This document shows, one piece after another, positions 20,867-29,835 of a stretch of DNA of 64,000 nucleotides. The notes beneath the pieces were generated by a model, which had not been told where the DNA came from, searched no databases, and was given only the letters and a program-made list of their open reading frames with translations. The DNA is from Paeniglutamicibacter sulfureus (GTDB lineage: Bacteria; Actinomycetota; Actinomycetes; Actinomycetales; Micrococcaceae). The position numbers and the translations under genes were made by a program. Where the stretch lies: positions 682,001-746,000 of the forward strand of contig NZ_JAULBL010000001.1 in the NCBI RefSeq assembly GCF_030512175.1, in the 5' to 3' direction. Position 1 is the first letter of the stretch; the number at the start of each line of letters is the position of its first letter.

Positions 20867-21766
20867 CTACCGTCGGTGCAACTCGAGTGAAAGTTCGAGC
20901 ATCGCCTCGGCGCTCCTGGACAGCCGAACCCCTTCGCTCCAAACCATGGATATCGGTACGTGGCGCACGGCCGGATGGATCTGGCGAACCACCAACGGTC
21001 GCCCCTCGTAGGAAACGTCTACGGCCGGACGCTGGACCAGGATCGCATACCCCATGCCACGGGCGACCATCGAACGGGTCACCTCGAAGTCGGTGGTGCG
21101 GAAGCGGATCCAAGGTGTCAGCTCAGCCGCGGAAAACATCATCTCGGTGTTCTCGCGACTCGGGTTCACGTCAAGCAAGATCATGGGCTCGTCGACAAGT
21201 TCGGCGAGCGCTACCGTATCCAGTGCCGCGAGCGGGTGGTCCGCCGGCAGCACGACAACGGGCACGGCTTCTCGTAACCGTTTGCGGGTCAGCCCCGGGG
21301 GAACAGTGAGATCGTAGGCAATGGCCAGGTCCAGTTCGCCTGAAAGCAGTTTCTCGTGGATTTCCTGCTGGGTTCCCGCGAAAAAATCCAGCTCCACGTC
21401 CGGGTGTCGGTTTCCATACTCCGCCATGAGCTCGGTCAACAGCGTGGGAGCCAAAGACGAATAGCATCCGATGACAACCTTGCCCCGCAAGGTTTTGCCA
21501 GCGTCGGCTGCCATGACCTGCAGGTCCGTGGCGGCATGCAGCAGCCCCCGGGCCTGGGACAGAACGTACTGGCCCGACGGGGTCAGGCTGACGCCGTGGG
21601 CTTTCCGCCTGATCGTCAACTGCGCATTGAATGCGCGTTCCAGCTCGTTCAGTGCTCCGGTGATCGCCGACGGTGAGAGCATCAATGCCGCCGCGGCCCC
21701 GGCAATGGACCCCTGCTCCCCCACGGCGACAAAGCATTCCAACTGCCTCAATGTGTACCGGGCCAC
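20867..21766 (-). CDS. LysR-family regulator, divergent from the P450 gene
   Basis: The 299-residue protein has the LysR winged helix at the N-terminus (LRQLECFVAVGEQGSIAGAAA) and a periplasmic-binding-like effector domain. It begins with GTG at 21766 and diverges from the cytochrome P450 gene, the classic arrangement for a LysR activator of its neighbour. It is a clear paralog of the LysR protein at 24828-25745: both share RRKxHGVxxTPxGQY and GELDLAxxYDL. The inducer is unknown, plausibly the P450 substrate. Confidence 0.9.
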   Translation of the reverse strand: MARYTLRQLECFVAVGEQGSIAGAAAALMLSPSAITGALNELERAFNAQLTIRRKAHGVSLTPSGQYVLSQARGLLHAATDLQVMAADAGKTLRGKVVIGCYSSLAPTLLTELMAEYGNRHPDVELDFFAGTQQEIHEKLLSGELDLAIAYDLTVPPGLTRKRLREAVPVVVLPADHPLAALDTVALAELVDEPMILLDVNPSRENTEMMFSAAELTPWIRFRTTDFEVTRSMVARGMGYAILVQRPAVDVSYEGRPLVVRQIHPAVRHVPISMVWSEGVRLSRSAEAMLELSLELHRR

Positions 21767-21878
21767 AATACCTCGCTAAAAACGTGGATATACCGTTAGA
21801 ACTCGTACTTTACCCGATGTTATGCAGTGGCTCACACTGGAGGAAACCAGCCGACCTTTCATACAGGAGTCCACCGCC

Positions 21879-23174
21879 ATGAGTGCATCGAACACCCCGA
21901 CCGCCACTTGCCCCTTCAGTGGCGCAACCAGTGCCTCATCGGCCGTCGAGGAATCTGCAGGGGGAACCGCGGCGGGCGCATCGCCTGCAGCAGCCATGAC
22001 CGGAGTTGAAGCACCCGTGGCGGATTGGGTGACCATCCCGGATCTGCACGCCGACCCGTTTCCGATCTACCAGCGCATGCGCTCGGAGTCACCCGTCCAC
22101 TGGGTCCCCGCGGTCAACCGCTACATGGTGACGTCCTACGCCGCGTGCCATGAAATCGAACAGGACGAGGAACGCTTCTCCGCCGATGAAAACAACTCGC
22201 TGATGAAGCGCGCCATGGGCCATTCCATGCTGCGCAAGGACAACCCGAAGCACCAGGTGGACCGGGACTCCTACGGCTCCACGCTGCGTCCCGGCACCAT
22301 CAAGAAGCACTGGAACGAGATCTTTGCTGTCAACCACGAGAAGTACCTGAGCGAGCTGGTCGCAAAGGGTCCGGGCGCGGACTTCGTCTGGGACTACGCG
22401 GCTCCCTACACCGCGGAGAACCTGCGGTTGATCTGCGGATTCCACAACGCATCGCAACAAGACATGCAGCGCTGGAGCCAGACCATGATCGACGGAACCG
22501 GAAACTACGCCGATGACCCGGAGATCTGGGACAAAAGCGCCGCATCCTCCGCAGAGGTCGATGCCGCCATTGACGAGATGCTCCCCTACCTGGCCAAGAA
22601 TCCCGACCACTCGCTGCTCTCCGGGCTGGCGTCCATGCCCATCCCGCTCGAGGCCATCCGCGCCAACCTGAAAATGACCATCGGCGGAGGACTGAACGAA
22701 CCACGCGACGTCCTGGCCACCACCATCTGGGCCCTGCTGAACCACCCCGAGCAACTGGAAGCCGTGAAGAACGACGCCAAGCTGCATGCGGTGGCCTTCG
22801 AGGAATCCGTGCGCTGGGTCGCCCCGATTGGCATGTACCCCCGCGAAACCACCCAGGACGTCGTGCTCGAAGGCGTGCATCTGCCCAAGGGTTCCCGGCT
22901 CGGCGTGGTTCTTGGAGCCGCCAACCGCGATCCGGAGGTCTTCGAGGATCCCGAGTCCTTCAACATCTTCCGCCCCAAGAAGCCGCACCTTGGCTTTGGC
23001 GGAGGCGTGCACTTCTGTGCCGGGACCTGGATCGCCCGTGCCCAGGTCGCCCAGATCGCCATGCCTGCACTGCTGGAGCGCATCCCCGACCTGCGTCTGG
23101 ACCCCACCGCTCCCAGCATCGACGCCGGTTGGGTCTTCCGCGGCATGACCAAGATGCCGGTCACCTGGGGTTAG
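21879..23174 (+). CDS. Cytochrome P450 with a non-canonical I-helix
   Basis: This heme monooxygenase receives electrons from the ferredoxin and reductase encoded next. The 431-residue protein has the ExxR motif (EESVR) and heme-thiolate loop FGGGVHFCAG. The I-helix reads GGGLNEPRD where most P450s have an acid-alcohol pair (as in GGLDT), so both residues are replaced. That pattern and the ending FRGMTKMPVTW recall the aromatic O-demethylase GcoA (CYP255); this is from memory. ATG 21879 is preferred: AGGAG lies nine bases upstream. A Ser/Ala-rich N-terminus of about 45 residues with TCPF is unusual. Confidence 0.92.
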   Translation: MSASNTPTATCPFSGATSASSAVEESAGGTAAGASPAAAMTGVEAPVADWVTIPDLHADPFPIYQRMRSESPVHWVPAVNRYMVTSYAACHEIEQDEERFSADENNSLMKRAMGHSMLRKDNPKHQVDRDSYGSTLRPGTIKKHWNEIFAVNHEKYLSELVAKGPGADFVWDYAAPYTAENLRLICGFHNASQQDMQRWSQTMIDGTGNYADDPEIWDKSAASSAEVDAAIDEMLPYLAKNPDHSLLSGLASMPIPLEAIRANLKMTIGGGLNEPRDVLATTIWALLNHPEQLEAVKNDAKLHAVAFEESVRWVAPIGMYPRETTQDVVLEGVHLPKGSRLGVVLGAANRDPEVFEDPESFNIFRPKKPHLGFGGGVHFCAGTWIARAQVAQIAMPALLERIPDLRLDPTAPSIDAGWVFRGMTKMPVTWG

Positions 23175-23239
23175 GCCCGCCGGCCTGCCCACACTCCACC
23201 GACCCCACATTTCTCGACCACCCAAAGGAACCATCCCCC

Positions 23240-23563
23240 ATGCCCACGATCACCTTCGCCCAGGCAACCGGCGAGTCCACCGAAGTCACCGTCGAGGAAG
23301 GCACCTCGCTCATGCGCGCCGCCGTCACCAACGGCATCGAAGGCATCGTCGGGGAATGCGGCGGCCAGGCCATGTGCGCCACCTGCCATGTCTACGTCCG
23401 CCCCGAATTCGCTTCCGAGCTGCCCTCCGTCAGCGACGACGAAGACGAAATGCTCGACTGCACCACCGCCGAGCGCACCGATGCCTCGCGCCTGGGATGC
23501 CAGGTCAAGATGTCCGGTTCACTGGCCAGCATCGTCGTCGACGTTCCCTCGGACCAGGTGTAA
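23240..23563 (+). CDS. [2Fe-2S] ferredoxin of putidaredoxin type
   Basis: This electron carrier links the adjacent reductase to the P450. The 107-residue protein has cluster ligands C40, C46, C49 and C87 in the C-x5-C-x2-C ... C arrangement of putidaredoxin/adrenodoxin-type ferredoxins, with a further C74. The start at 23240 follows AAAGGA by ten bases; the open frame upstream is non-coding. It lies 65 bases after the P450 gene and six before the reductase gene. Confidence 0.93.
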   Translation: MPTITFAQATGESTEVTVEEGTSLMRAAVTNGIEGIVGECGGQAMCATCHVYVRPEFASELPSVSDDEDEMLDCTTAERTDASRLGCQVKMSGSLASIVVDVPSDQV

Positions 23564-23568
23564 GCGCC

Positions 23569-24816
23569 ATGGAAGACAACAACACCGAACACACCGTCGT
23601 CATCGGCGCCGGGCAGGCAGGCATCCAGGTCGCCGATTCCCTGCGCGCCGAGGGCTTCGACGGGGCAATCACCATCCTCAACGACGAGGTGGCATTTCCC
23701 TACCAACGCCCGCCGCTGTCCAAGGACTATCTGGGTGTCGATTCGCCCGCCGCTCCCCTGCCGTTGCGCGGGCCGGACTTCTTCACCGCCAAGGAGATCA
23801 CGCTGCACGCCTCCGCCGCCACAGCGGTGGACACCGAGGCGCGGAACATTTCCTTGGCTGACGGCACCACACTTCGCTATACGCATGTGGTCTTTGCCAC
23901 CGGCGCCGCCAACCGGCCCTTGCCGTGCCCGGGCGCAACCCTCCCGGGTGTCCATGCCCTGCGAACTCTCGACGACGCGCAAGACCTGCAGCGTGCACTG
24001 TCCGACGCGCGCAGGGTGGTGGTGATTGGGGCCGGCTTCATCGGTCTGGAATTCGCGGCGGCTGCACGGGCCCGCGGGCTTGAAGTCACGGTGCTCGAAT
24101 TCGCGCCGCGCCCCATGGGACGAGCGCTCTCGGCGACCGCCTCGGAGTGGTTTGCCGCCCGGCACAGGGCCGACGGCATCGAGCTGCGACTGAACGAGGG
24201 AGTGTCCTCCATCCACCGGGACGGAAACGGATTGCTCGTCGAATCCACTGGCGGCGGACGCTACCCGGCGGACCTGGTGCTCTACGGGGTGGGCGTGCTA
24301 CCGCGCACCGAACTTGCCGAGACGGCCGGGCTGGCCACCGACAACGGGATCCTGGTGGACTCTGCGCTGCGCACCAACGCGGATGGCGTGTTGGCCGTCG
24401 GCGACTGCGCTTCCTTCCCCAACGCCCACACCGGTTCCCGCACCCGACTCGAATCGGTCCAAAACGCCACCGACCACGGTCGCCATGCCGCCCGCAGCAT
24501 TATGGGGCACCACACCCACTACGCCGAGACGCCGTGGTTCTGGAGCACCCAGGGCAGCATCCGCCTGCAGATCGCCGGCATCTCGGATCCCGGAGACGAG
24601 CCGGTGGTACTTGGGGACCCGTCCGGTGGCAAGTTTTCCATTGCGCTGCTGCGCGATGGTGTGCTGGCGGCAGTGGAATCGGTCAACAGCCCTGCCGACC
24701 ACATTGCCGCTCGCAGGCTCGTGGGCCGGGGCATCACGCTGGACGCCGAGACCCTTGCCGATCCGGGATTCAGCCTCAAGGCCCTGGCCAAGACATGCAT
24801 CCCGATACCGGCATGA
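23569..24816 (+). CDS. FAD-dependent NAD(P)H:ferredoxin reductase
   Basis: This is the third component of the class I P450 chain, passing electrons from NAD(P)H to the ferredoxin. The 415-residue protein has two nucleotide folds, GAGQAG near residue 14 for FAD and GAGFIGLE near residue 150 for NAD(P), the family motif YQRPPLSKDYL, and the FAD-closing GVLAVGDCASF. It resembles putidaredoxin- and rhodocoxin-reductase proteins in order and length. It starts six bases after the ferredoxin stop. Confidence 0.93.
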   Translation: MEDNNTEHTVVIGAGQAGIQVADSLRAEGFDGAITILNDEVAFPYQRPPLSKDYLGVDSPAAPLPLRGPDFFTAKEITLHASAATAVDTEARNISLADGTTLRYTHVVFATGAANRPLPCPGATLPGVHALRTLDDAQDLQRALSDARRVVVIGAGFIGLEFAAAARARGLEVTVLEFAPRPMGRALSATASEWFAARHRADGIELRLNEGVSSIHRDGNGLLVESTGGGRYPADLVLYGVGVLPRTELAETAGLATDNGILVDSALRTNADGVLAVGDCASFPNAHTGSRTRLESVQNATDHGRHAARSIMGHHTHYAETPWFWSTQGSIRLQIAGISDPGDEPVVLGDPSGGKFSIALLRDGVLAAVESVNSPADHIAARRLVGRGITLDAETLADPGFSLKALAKTCIPIPA

Positions 24817-24827
24817 GCCGCCATGCC

Positions 24828-25745
24828 TCAGACCCGGCCCCAGGCCCCGTCCATCGCGGCAATGCAATGTTCCAGCAGGGCCTCGGCCCGGGGTCCGGGC
24901 GTGGAGTTGCGTGGCCAGATGGCCACGACCGCACTCGGGCTATTCGGCGGCTCGAGGTCCCTGATGGCCACCGGCAAACCGTCCAGCGTGTGCGGCGGAT
25001 TATTGGGCCGTGCATACAGCAGCCCGTAGCCCAGGCCGCGTCCCACCATGGCATTGACCAGCACCACCTGCGGCAGTGAATAGGCGACGTTGGGATGGAG
25101 CCCAGCCTCGGCAAAGAGCCTGCGGGTGTTTTCGGTGCTTGGACTGGATTCGTAGTTGATCAGCGGTTCGTCCTCCAGCTCCGTCAGCGTGATCGAGTCC
25201 TTGGCGGCCAGCGGGTGCTCCGGGTGCAACACCACTTCGAGCCGCGTCTCATAGATGACGCGCTTGGCGAATCCGGTGGGCAGCAACAGGTCATAGACCA
25301 GAGCCAGATCCAGCTCACCGTTCTCCAGGGCCGGGAGCAGGTCATCGTGGGTGCCGACGCGCACCGTCACGTCGATGCCCGGATGCAGGGTGCGAAAGCC
25401 TTCGAGCATCGAGGGCACCACGTGGCTGGCAAAGGACGCGAAGCACCCAATGGACACCGGACCGCGCAGGGCTCCATCGGAGCGGGGAAAGGATTCGGCC
25501 AGTTCCTCTGAATCTGCAACGATACGCGCAGCCTTGGCCGCAAAGTACTGGCCGGCCGGGGTCATGCGCACCCCATGGGACTTGCGCCGGACGCAGAGTT
25601 GTTCCCCGGCGATCTTCTCGACTGCGGTGATCGCCTGGGAAAGCGCCGATTCCGAGATGTTCAGTTCGGTCGCAGCCGACCCCAGGGTTGAATGCCGAGG
25701 AAGTTCGGCCAGCAGTTCAAGCTGGCGCAGGGAGAAGCGGGCCAT
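24828..25745 (-). CDS. LysR-family regulator, divergent from the MHS transporter gene
   Basis: The 305-residue LysR protein has a winged helix (LRQLELLAELPRHSTLGSAA) and an effector domain. It is convergent with the reductase gene (11 bases apart) and divergent from the transporter gene at 25916. Its paralogy to the LysR at 20867-21766 suggests duplication and a split of duties between the P450 and the transporter. Confidence 0.9.
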   Translation of the reverse strand: MARFSLRQLELLAELPRHSTLGSAATELNISESALSQAITAVEKIAGEQLCVRRKSHGVRMTPAGQYFAAKAARIVADSEELAESFPRSDGALRGPVSIGCFASFASHVVPSMLEGFRTLHPGIDVTVRVGTHDDLLPALENGELDLALVYDLLLPTGFAKRVIYETRLEVVLHPEHPLAAKDSITLTELEDEPLINYESSPSTENTRRLFAEAGLHPNVAYSLPQVVLVNAMVGRGLGYGLLYARPNNPPHTLDGLPVAIRDLEPPNSPSAVVAIWPRNSTPGPRAEALLEHCIAAMDGAWGRV

Positions 25746-25915
25746 TCTTCAGTCCAATCAATAATGTTATACAACTAATTGAAGTTTACTCAATCTATGT
25801 GGCCTGCAACACTGGTTCGTGACCTGGCATACAAAATCCGGATTGCCACAGGCAGTCCCGGGGCACCAATGACCGAGTCGAGCCAGTCCGAGCAGTCCGC
25901 TCAAAGAGGAGCACC

Positions 25916-27316
25916 ATGAGCATTGCCCATAGCCAGACGCCGGCCCAGCGCGCCAACCAGCGCCGGGTGGCCTTTGCCACGATCATCGGCACCACCATCG
26001 AGTGGTACGACTTCTTCATCTATGCCACGGCTGCGGGCCTGATCTTCGCCGAGCTGTTCTTCAAGCCGGCCGGTGCACAGATCGGCCTGTTGCTCTCCTT
26101 CGCCTCGGTGGGCATCTCCTTCCTCTTCCGTCCGCTCGGCGCCTTCCTGGCCGGCCACTTCGGGGACAAGATCGGCCGCCGCGCCATGCTGGTGATCACC
26201 CTGATCCTCATGGGTGCTGCAACAACCCTGATCGGCGTGCTGCCGACCTACGCCACGGCCGGGGTCATGGCTCCGATCATGCTGCTGCTGTTGCGCATCC
26301 TGCAGGGCATCTCCGCCGGCGGCGAGTGGGGAGGCGCGGTCCTTATGGCCGTCGAGCACGCACCCAAGGACCGCCGCGGCCGCGCCGGGGCCTTCCCGCA
26401 GCTCGGTGTCCCGCTGGGCATGCTCCTGGCCTCCGGCGTCATGGCACTGATGACCGGCGTCATCTCCCCCGGTGAGCAGTTCCTGCAGTGGGGCTGGCGT
26501 GTGCCGTTCCTCTTGAGCATTGTGCTGATCGTCGTTGGCTTTCTGGTGCGCCGCGCGGTGGACGAATCCCCGATCTTCGAGGAAATCGCCGCCAAGAAGC
26601 AGCAGACCAAGGTCCCGATCGTGGAGCTCTTCCGCAAGCACTGGCTCCTCGTCATCCTGGCCGCCCTGGTGTTCGCCGGCAACAACGCGGCCGGCTACAT
26701 GACCACCGGCGGGTTCCTGCAGGCCTACACCACCAATCCCGAGGGACCGATCGGCTTCGAGCGCACCGACGTCCTGGTTGCCGTCGCCTTCGCCGCGGCC
26801 ATGTGGTTCATCTTCACGCTGTTTTCGGGCTACCTGGCGGACAAGATCGGGCGCAAGCGCACGTACCAGATCGGCTTCACCTGCCAGGCACTGGTGGTCT
26901 TCCCGCTGTTCTGGATGGTGAACACCGCTTCGCTGCCCATGCTGTACCTGGCCTTCGCGCTCTTCGCGGTCGGTTTGGGCCTGGGTTACGGCCCGCAGGC
27001 GGCCCTGTACTCCGAGCTGTTCCCGGCATCGGTGCGATTCTCCGGCGTGTCCATTTCCTACGCCCTGGGCGCCATCATCGGCGGCGCATTCGCCCCGATG
27101 ATTGCCACGGCCCTGGTCCAGGCAACCGGCACGACCACGTCGGTGTCGATCTATCTCTTGTTCATGACCCTGATTTCACTCACGGCGGTGTCCTTGCTGC
27201 GTGACCGCAAGGGAATCGACCTCTCGATCAACAACCAGGCCGAGCAGGAAATCGGTGCCACGGTCTTCGACAAGCGCCGCCCGGCACTCGAGTCTCCGGC
27301 CGTTCCGGTCAAGTAG
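25916..27316 (+). CDS. MFS transporter, metabolite:H+ symporter (MHS) family
   Basis: The 466-residue, 12-helix protein carries MHS signatures: IEWYDFFIYATAAGL in helix 1, GDKIGRRAMLV in the 2-3 loop, and GISAGGEWGGAVLMAVEHAP in helix 4. Relatives import organic or aromatic acids, osmolytes or shikimate. AGAGGAG lies seven bases before the ATG. With the P450 cassette it probably imports the substrate or a related acid. The operon ends at a strong terminator. Confidence 0.9.
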   Translation: MSIAHSQTPAQRANQRRVAFATIIGTTIEWYDFFIYATAAGLIFAELFFKPAGAQIGLLLSFASVGISFLFRPLGAFLAGHFGDKIGRRAMLVITLILMGAATTLIGVLPTYATAGVMAPIMLLLLRILQGISAGGEWGGAVLMAVEHAPKDRRGRAGAFPQLGVPLGMLLASGVMALMTGVISPGEQFLQWGWRVPFLLSIVLIVVGFLVRRAVDESPIFEEIAAKKQQTKVPIVELFRKHWLLVILAALVFAGNNAAGYMTTGGFLQAYTTNPEGPIGFERTDVLVAVAFAAAMWFIFTLFSGYLADKIGRKRTYQIGFTCQALVVFPLFWMVNTASLPMLYLAFALFAVGLGLGYGPQAALYSELFPASVRFSGVSISYALGAIIGGAFAPMIATALVQATGTTTSVSIYLLFMTLISLTAVSLLRDRKGIDLSINNQAEQEIGATVFDKRRPALESPAVPVK

Positions 27317-27330
27317 AGGACCGAAGACAA

Positions 27331-27418
27331 GGATCCCCGCGCTCCGCGGGTCCCACCGCCAGACACGAATGGTCGGTGTCCCCCCTCCCTATCTGGGAGT
27401 CGGACACCGACCATTTTT
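27331..27418 (+). terminator. Terminator of the MHS transporter gene
   Basis: A small hairpin with arms CCGCG/CGCGG at 27331-27352 is followed by a 14-bp perfect stem (AATGGTCGGTGTCC with its complement at 27402-27415) and a TTTT tract to 27418. The second hairpin is a textbook intrinsic terminator. Confidence 0.85.
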
Positions 27419-27845
27419 CGTTTGGATCTATGCAGTGAAGCTCGGAACGCGACTGCCTCGTAAATGGCCAGCAGGTTCAGCTCCATGCCGGGGAGCGGCA
27501 TCGCGGCGTTCCAAGCACGGCCTTCCAAGCGAGGTGGAGATGGCTTCGTCACCGACCTCGAGTCCGAAGTATTGGCCAGAGCCTGATCCGCCCGGTTTCC
27601 GGCCGGCCCGGCCTGACTAATCAAGAGCAAGCGATGGACCTGCATATCGCTTCAGGCACGGCCGTTGGGTTCAATCCACGGTGCAAGCACCGCAATGCAA
27701 AACGACAGCCGGTCACAACGGTATCTAGCGGGTAGGGCTCATCCGCTTGCTTATCCGGCATGCTTGGAGCGCCGCAGCCGGCCGATCCCGAAAAGCCGTG
27801 ACGAATCCGTTTTACAGGCCGCAAGAAGACCGCACCCCAACAAAC
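27419..27845. other. Intergenic stretch without a convincing gene
   Basis: All frames here are short or shadow-like. One rightward frame near 27536-27588 ends with GFVTDLESEVLARA and a stop, which reads like a protein C-terminus, but no upstream coding could be joined to it. It may be the tail of a deleted gene. Confidence 0.4.
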
Positions 27846-27887
27846 GCATTGCCCCCGGAGCCGATCAATCGGATCCGGGGGCAATGC
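27846..27887 (-). terminator. Terminator of the desaturase gene
   Basis: A 14-bp perfect stem (GCATTGCCCCCGGA with its complement) with a 14-base loop that can form an inner CCGAT/ATCGG-type pairing lies 57 bases beyond the desaturase stop codon. On the minus strand it is followed by a T-rich GTTTGTT. Confidence 0.75.
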
Positions 27888-27944
27888 GAAGTATTCAGTG
27901 AGGGCCGCCAAGCCGAGCAATCTCTCGAAGACGTCAGTATCCGC

Positions 27945-29051
27945 CTACTTGTAGGGGCGGAACTCGCCAACCATCGGGCAGTCAAACGGGTCGCGCGCCG
28001 AGAGGCCGACCTTGTTCAGGTACGTGATGACCTGGGCGTAGGACTGGGAGACCGAGGTGACCGTGTAGGGGACCTTGAGCTCGTGGCAGTATTCACGCAC
28101 GATCGCAGCCACGCCCGCGAGGTTGGCGCGGGGCATTGACGGGAACAGGTGGTGCTCGACCTGGTAGTTCAAGCCGCCGAAGACGTGTGAAAGGACGCGG
28201 TTGCCAAAGGTCGTACGGGCCATGACGTTGCGGCTGGTCAATACCTGGCGTGAGAAGAAGTCGATGCGCGACTCCTTGGGAATCAGCGGCATGCCCTTGT
28301 GGTTCGGAGCGAACGAGGCACCCATGTACACACCAAAGACGGCAAGCTGAACGCCAATGAAGGCCGAGGCGATGCCCACCGGGAGGAAGATGTAAATGGC
28401 CGCCACATAAAGGGACAACCGGATGATGATGGAGATGATCTCGCGCCTGCGATCCTTGACTCGCTCGCTCGTGAACAAATAGATCATGGAACGCATATGC
28501 AGGTTGAAACCCTCAAGGGTCAGCAGCGGGAAGAACAGGTAGCCCTGGCGCTCGGTGATCCATTTCAGGAACCCCTTCTGCTTCTGGGCGTCCTCCGTCT
28601 GGAACGAAATGGTGTCCCACTCGATATCCGGATCCTTGCCGACCGTGTTGGGCATGGCATGGTGCTTGTTGTGCTTGTTCATCCACCACTGGTAGCTGAT
28701 GCCCACCACGAAGTTGGCCAGAAAGCGGCCGATCCTGTCATTGGCCGGGCCCGAGGTCAGGATCTGGCGGTGCGAGGCCTCATGGGCAAGAAATGCGAAC
28801 TGGGTCAGGATGACACCAACGGCAGCGGCAATGAGCAGCTGGTACCAACTGTCCCCTAGCAGAACAAAACCGGTGACGGCTCCGCCAAGCATGGCCACAA
28901 GGACGCTGATGAGCCCCAGGTAGTGGCCTTTGCGGCGGCCCAGCAGGCCAGCGTCACGAACGCGGATTTTGAGGTGGCGGTAATTGTTGGCTCCGGCCGA
29001 ACCACGCGATACACGTTGTTCCGGGGCCGAGGGGGTCAAAGTGGAACTCAT
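27945..29051 (-). CDS. Membrane fatty acid desaturase
   Basis: This is a di-iron acyl desaturase. The three histidine boxes are complete: HEASH, HNKHH and QVEHH (within NYQVEHHLFPSMP). About four membrane segments lie between them, as in the DesA3/linoleoyl-CoA-type family used for fluidity control. ATG 29051 gives 368 residues. A TTG at 29060 is an alternative with better spacing to GGGAG (six bases). The gene is monocistronic with its own terminator. The electron donor is not adjacent. Confidence 0.9.
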   Translation of the reverse strand: MSSTLTPSAPEQRVSRGSAGANNYRHLKIRVRDAGLLGRRKGHYLGLISVLVAMLGGAVTGFVLLGDSWYQLLIAAAVGVILTQFAFLAHEASHRQILTSGPANDRIGRFLANFVVGISYQWWMNKHNKHHAMPNTVGKDPDIEWDTISFQTEDAQKQKGFLKWITERQGYLFFPLLTLEGFNLHMRSMIYLFTSERVKDRRREIISIIIRLSLYVAAIYIFLPVGIASAFIGVQLAVFGVYMGASFAPNHKGMPLIPKESRIDFFSRQVLTSRNVMARTTFGNRVLSHVFGGLNYQVEHHLFPSMPRANLAGVAAIVREYCHELKVPYTVTSVSQSYAQVITYLNKVGLSARDPFDCPMVGEFRPYK

Positions 29052-29341
29052 ACTACTCAAGGGTCACTCCCGGTAAACGGTTAGGGCGGCGGTTTCAGTC
29101 GCAAGAACTGAAAATCTCGGTTCCTATCTACAAGAGCTTACGTGCTACGCATGTGAAATGCCTGATCGTTGCGCATTGACACCAATTAGCTGAATTCATT
29201 TTCGGGCATGGACTGTGCATGATCATGCGGCAATCCGCCCCTGGCCCCGTCGTTCCGGGACTTTTCCCAGGCTCGATCAAATCCCTACATATAGCCGAAA
29301 GGGCATATGTGGGCTATGTCATGCCCCCAATAAGCAGGATT

Positions 29342-29389
29342 CGACCGAGCCGAACCACGGGTCCTTGGACCCGCGGTTGTGCTCGGTCG
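29342..29389 (-). terminator. Long imperfect hairpin after the SHOCT gene
   Basis: CGACCGAGC (29342-29350) pairs with GCTCGGTCG (29381-29389). Inside, AACC and CGGGTCC pair with GGACCCG and GGTT, with three mismatches in all. It lies 16 bases beyond the SHOCT stop on the minus strand. No T-run follows. The rest of 29052-29341 holds no gene I can support. Confidence 0.55.
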
Positions 29390-29404
29390 GAGTTGTTGCC
29401 GGGC

Positions 29405-29677
29405 CTATTTCCGGTTGGCCCGTAGCACCTCGAGCCGCTGCCGGTACTCGGTTTCATCGATTTCACCACGTGCATAGCGCTCGCGCAGCACGCCTTCGGC
29501 GCCCATGGGGTCGCCCTGGACACGGTGGCGCCAGTACATGCGGCGGCTGAAGAAGATAAAGAATCCAATGAGCAAGATCCAGAAGAGCGGGAACAGGAAG
29601 AACCATACGGGGCCATGTCCCGGTCCCCAGACGTGGGCTGGCATGGATGCAAGTGCCGGAAGAATCGCGGTTGTCAT
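29405..29677 (-). CDS. Small membrane protein with a C-terminal SHOCT domain
   Basis: The 90-residue protein has one strong membrane helix (WFFLFPLFWILLIGFFIFF) and a C-terminal SHOCT helix-turn module (LRERYARGEIDETEYRQRLEVL). SHOCT proteins often cap membrane or secreted proteins, but a specific role is unknown. The start at ATG 29677 is supported by GAGGAGC upstream. Its location next to a two-component system may be coincidental. Confidence 0.82.
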   Translation of the reverse strand: MTTAILPALASMPAHVWGPGHGPVWFFLFPLFWILLIGFFIFFSRRMYWRHRVQGDPMGAEGVLRERYARGEIDETEYRQRLEVLRANRK

Positions 29678-29835
29678 GATGGGTTGCTCCTCAAAGAGTG
29701 AATAGCGGGATTCCGAGGCTCTATGCCTCATGTATCCACTTTCACCCTTGGGAATCCTTCGCCGCATCGGCCAGGTGGAGACACCTAGGGGTCCGGGGCG
29801 TACTCCGGCCGGTGCAGGCGCGGGTGGAGCCGGGA

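Noticed and set aside
20626-21309. 227-residue rightward frame after tadC
   Set aside because: It overlaps the opposite-strand LysR gene for most of its length and has no recognisable features.
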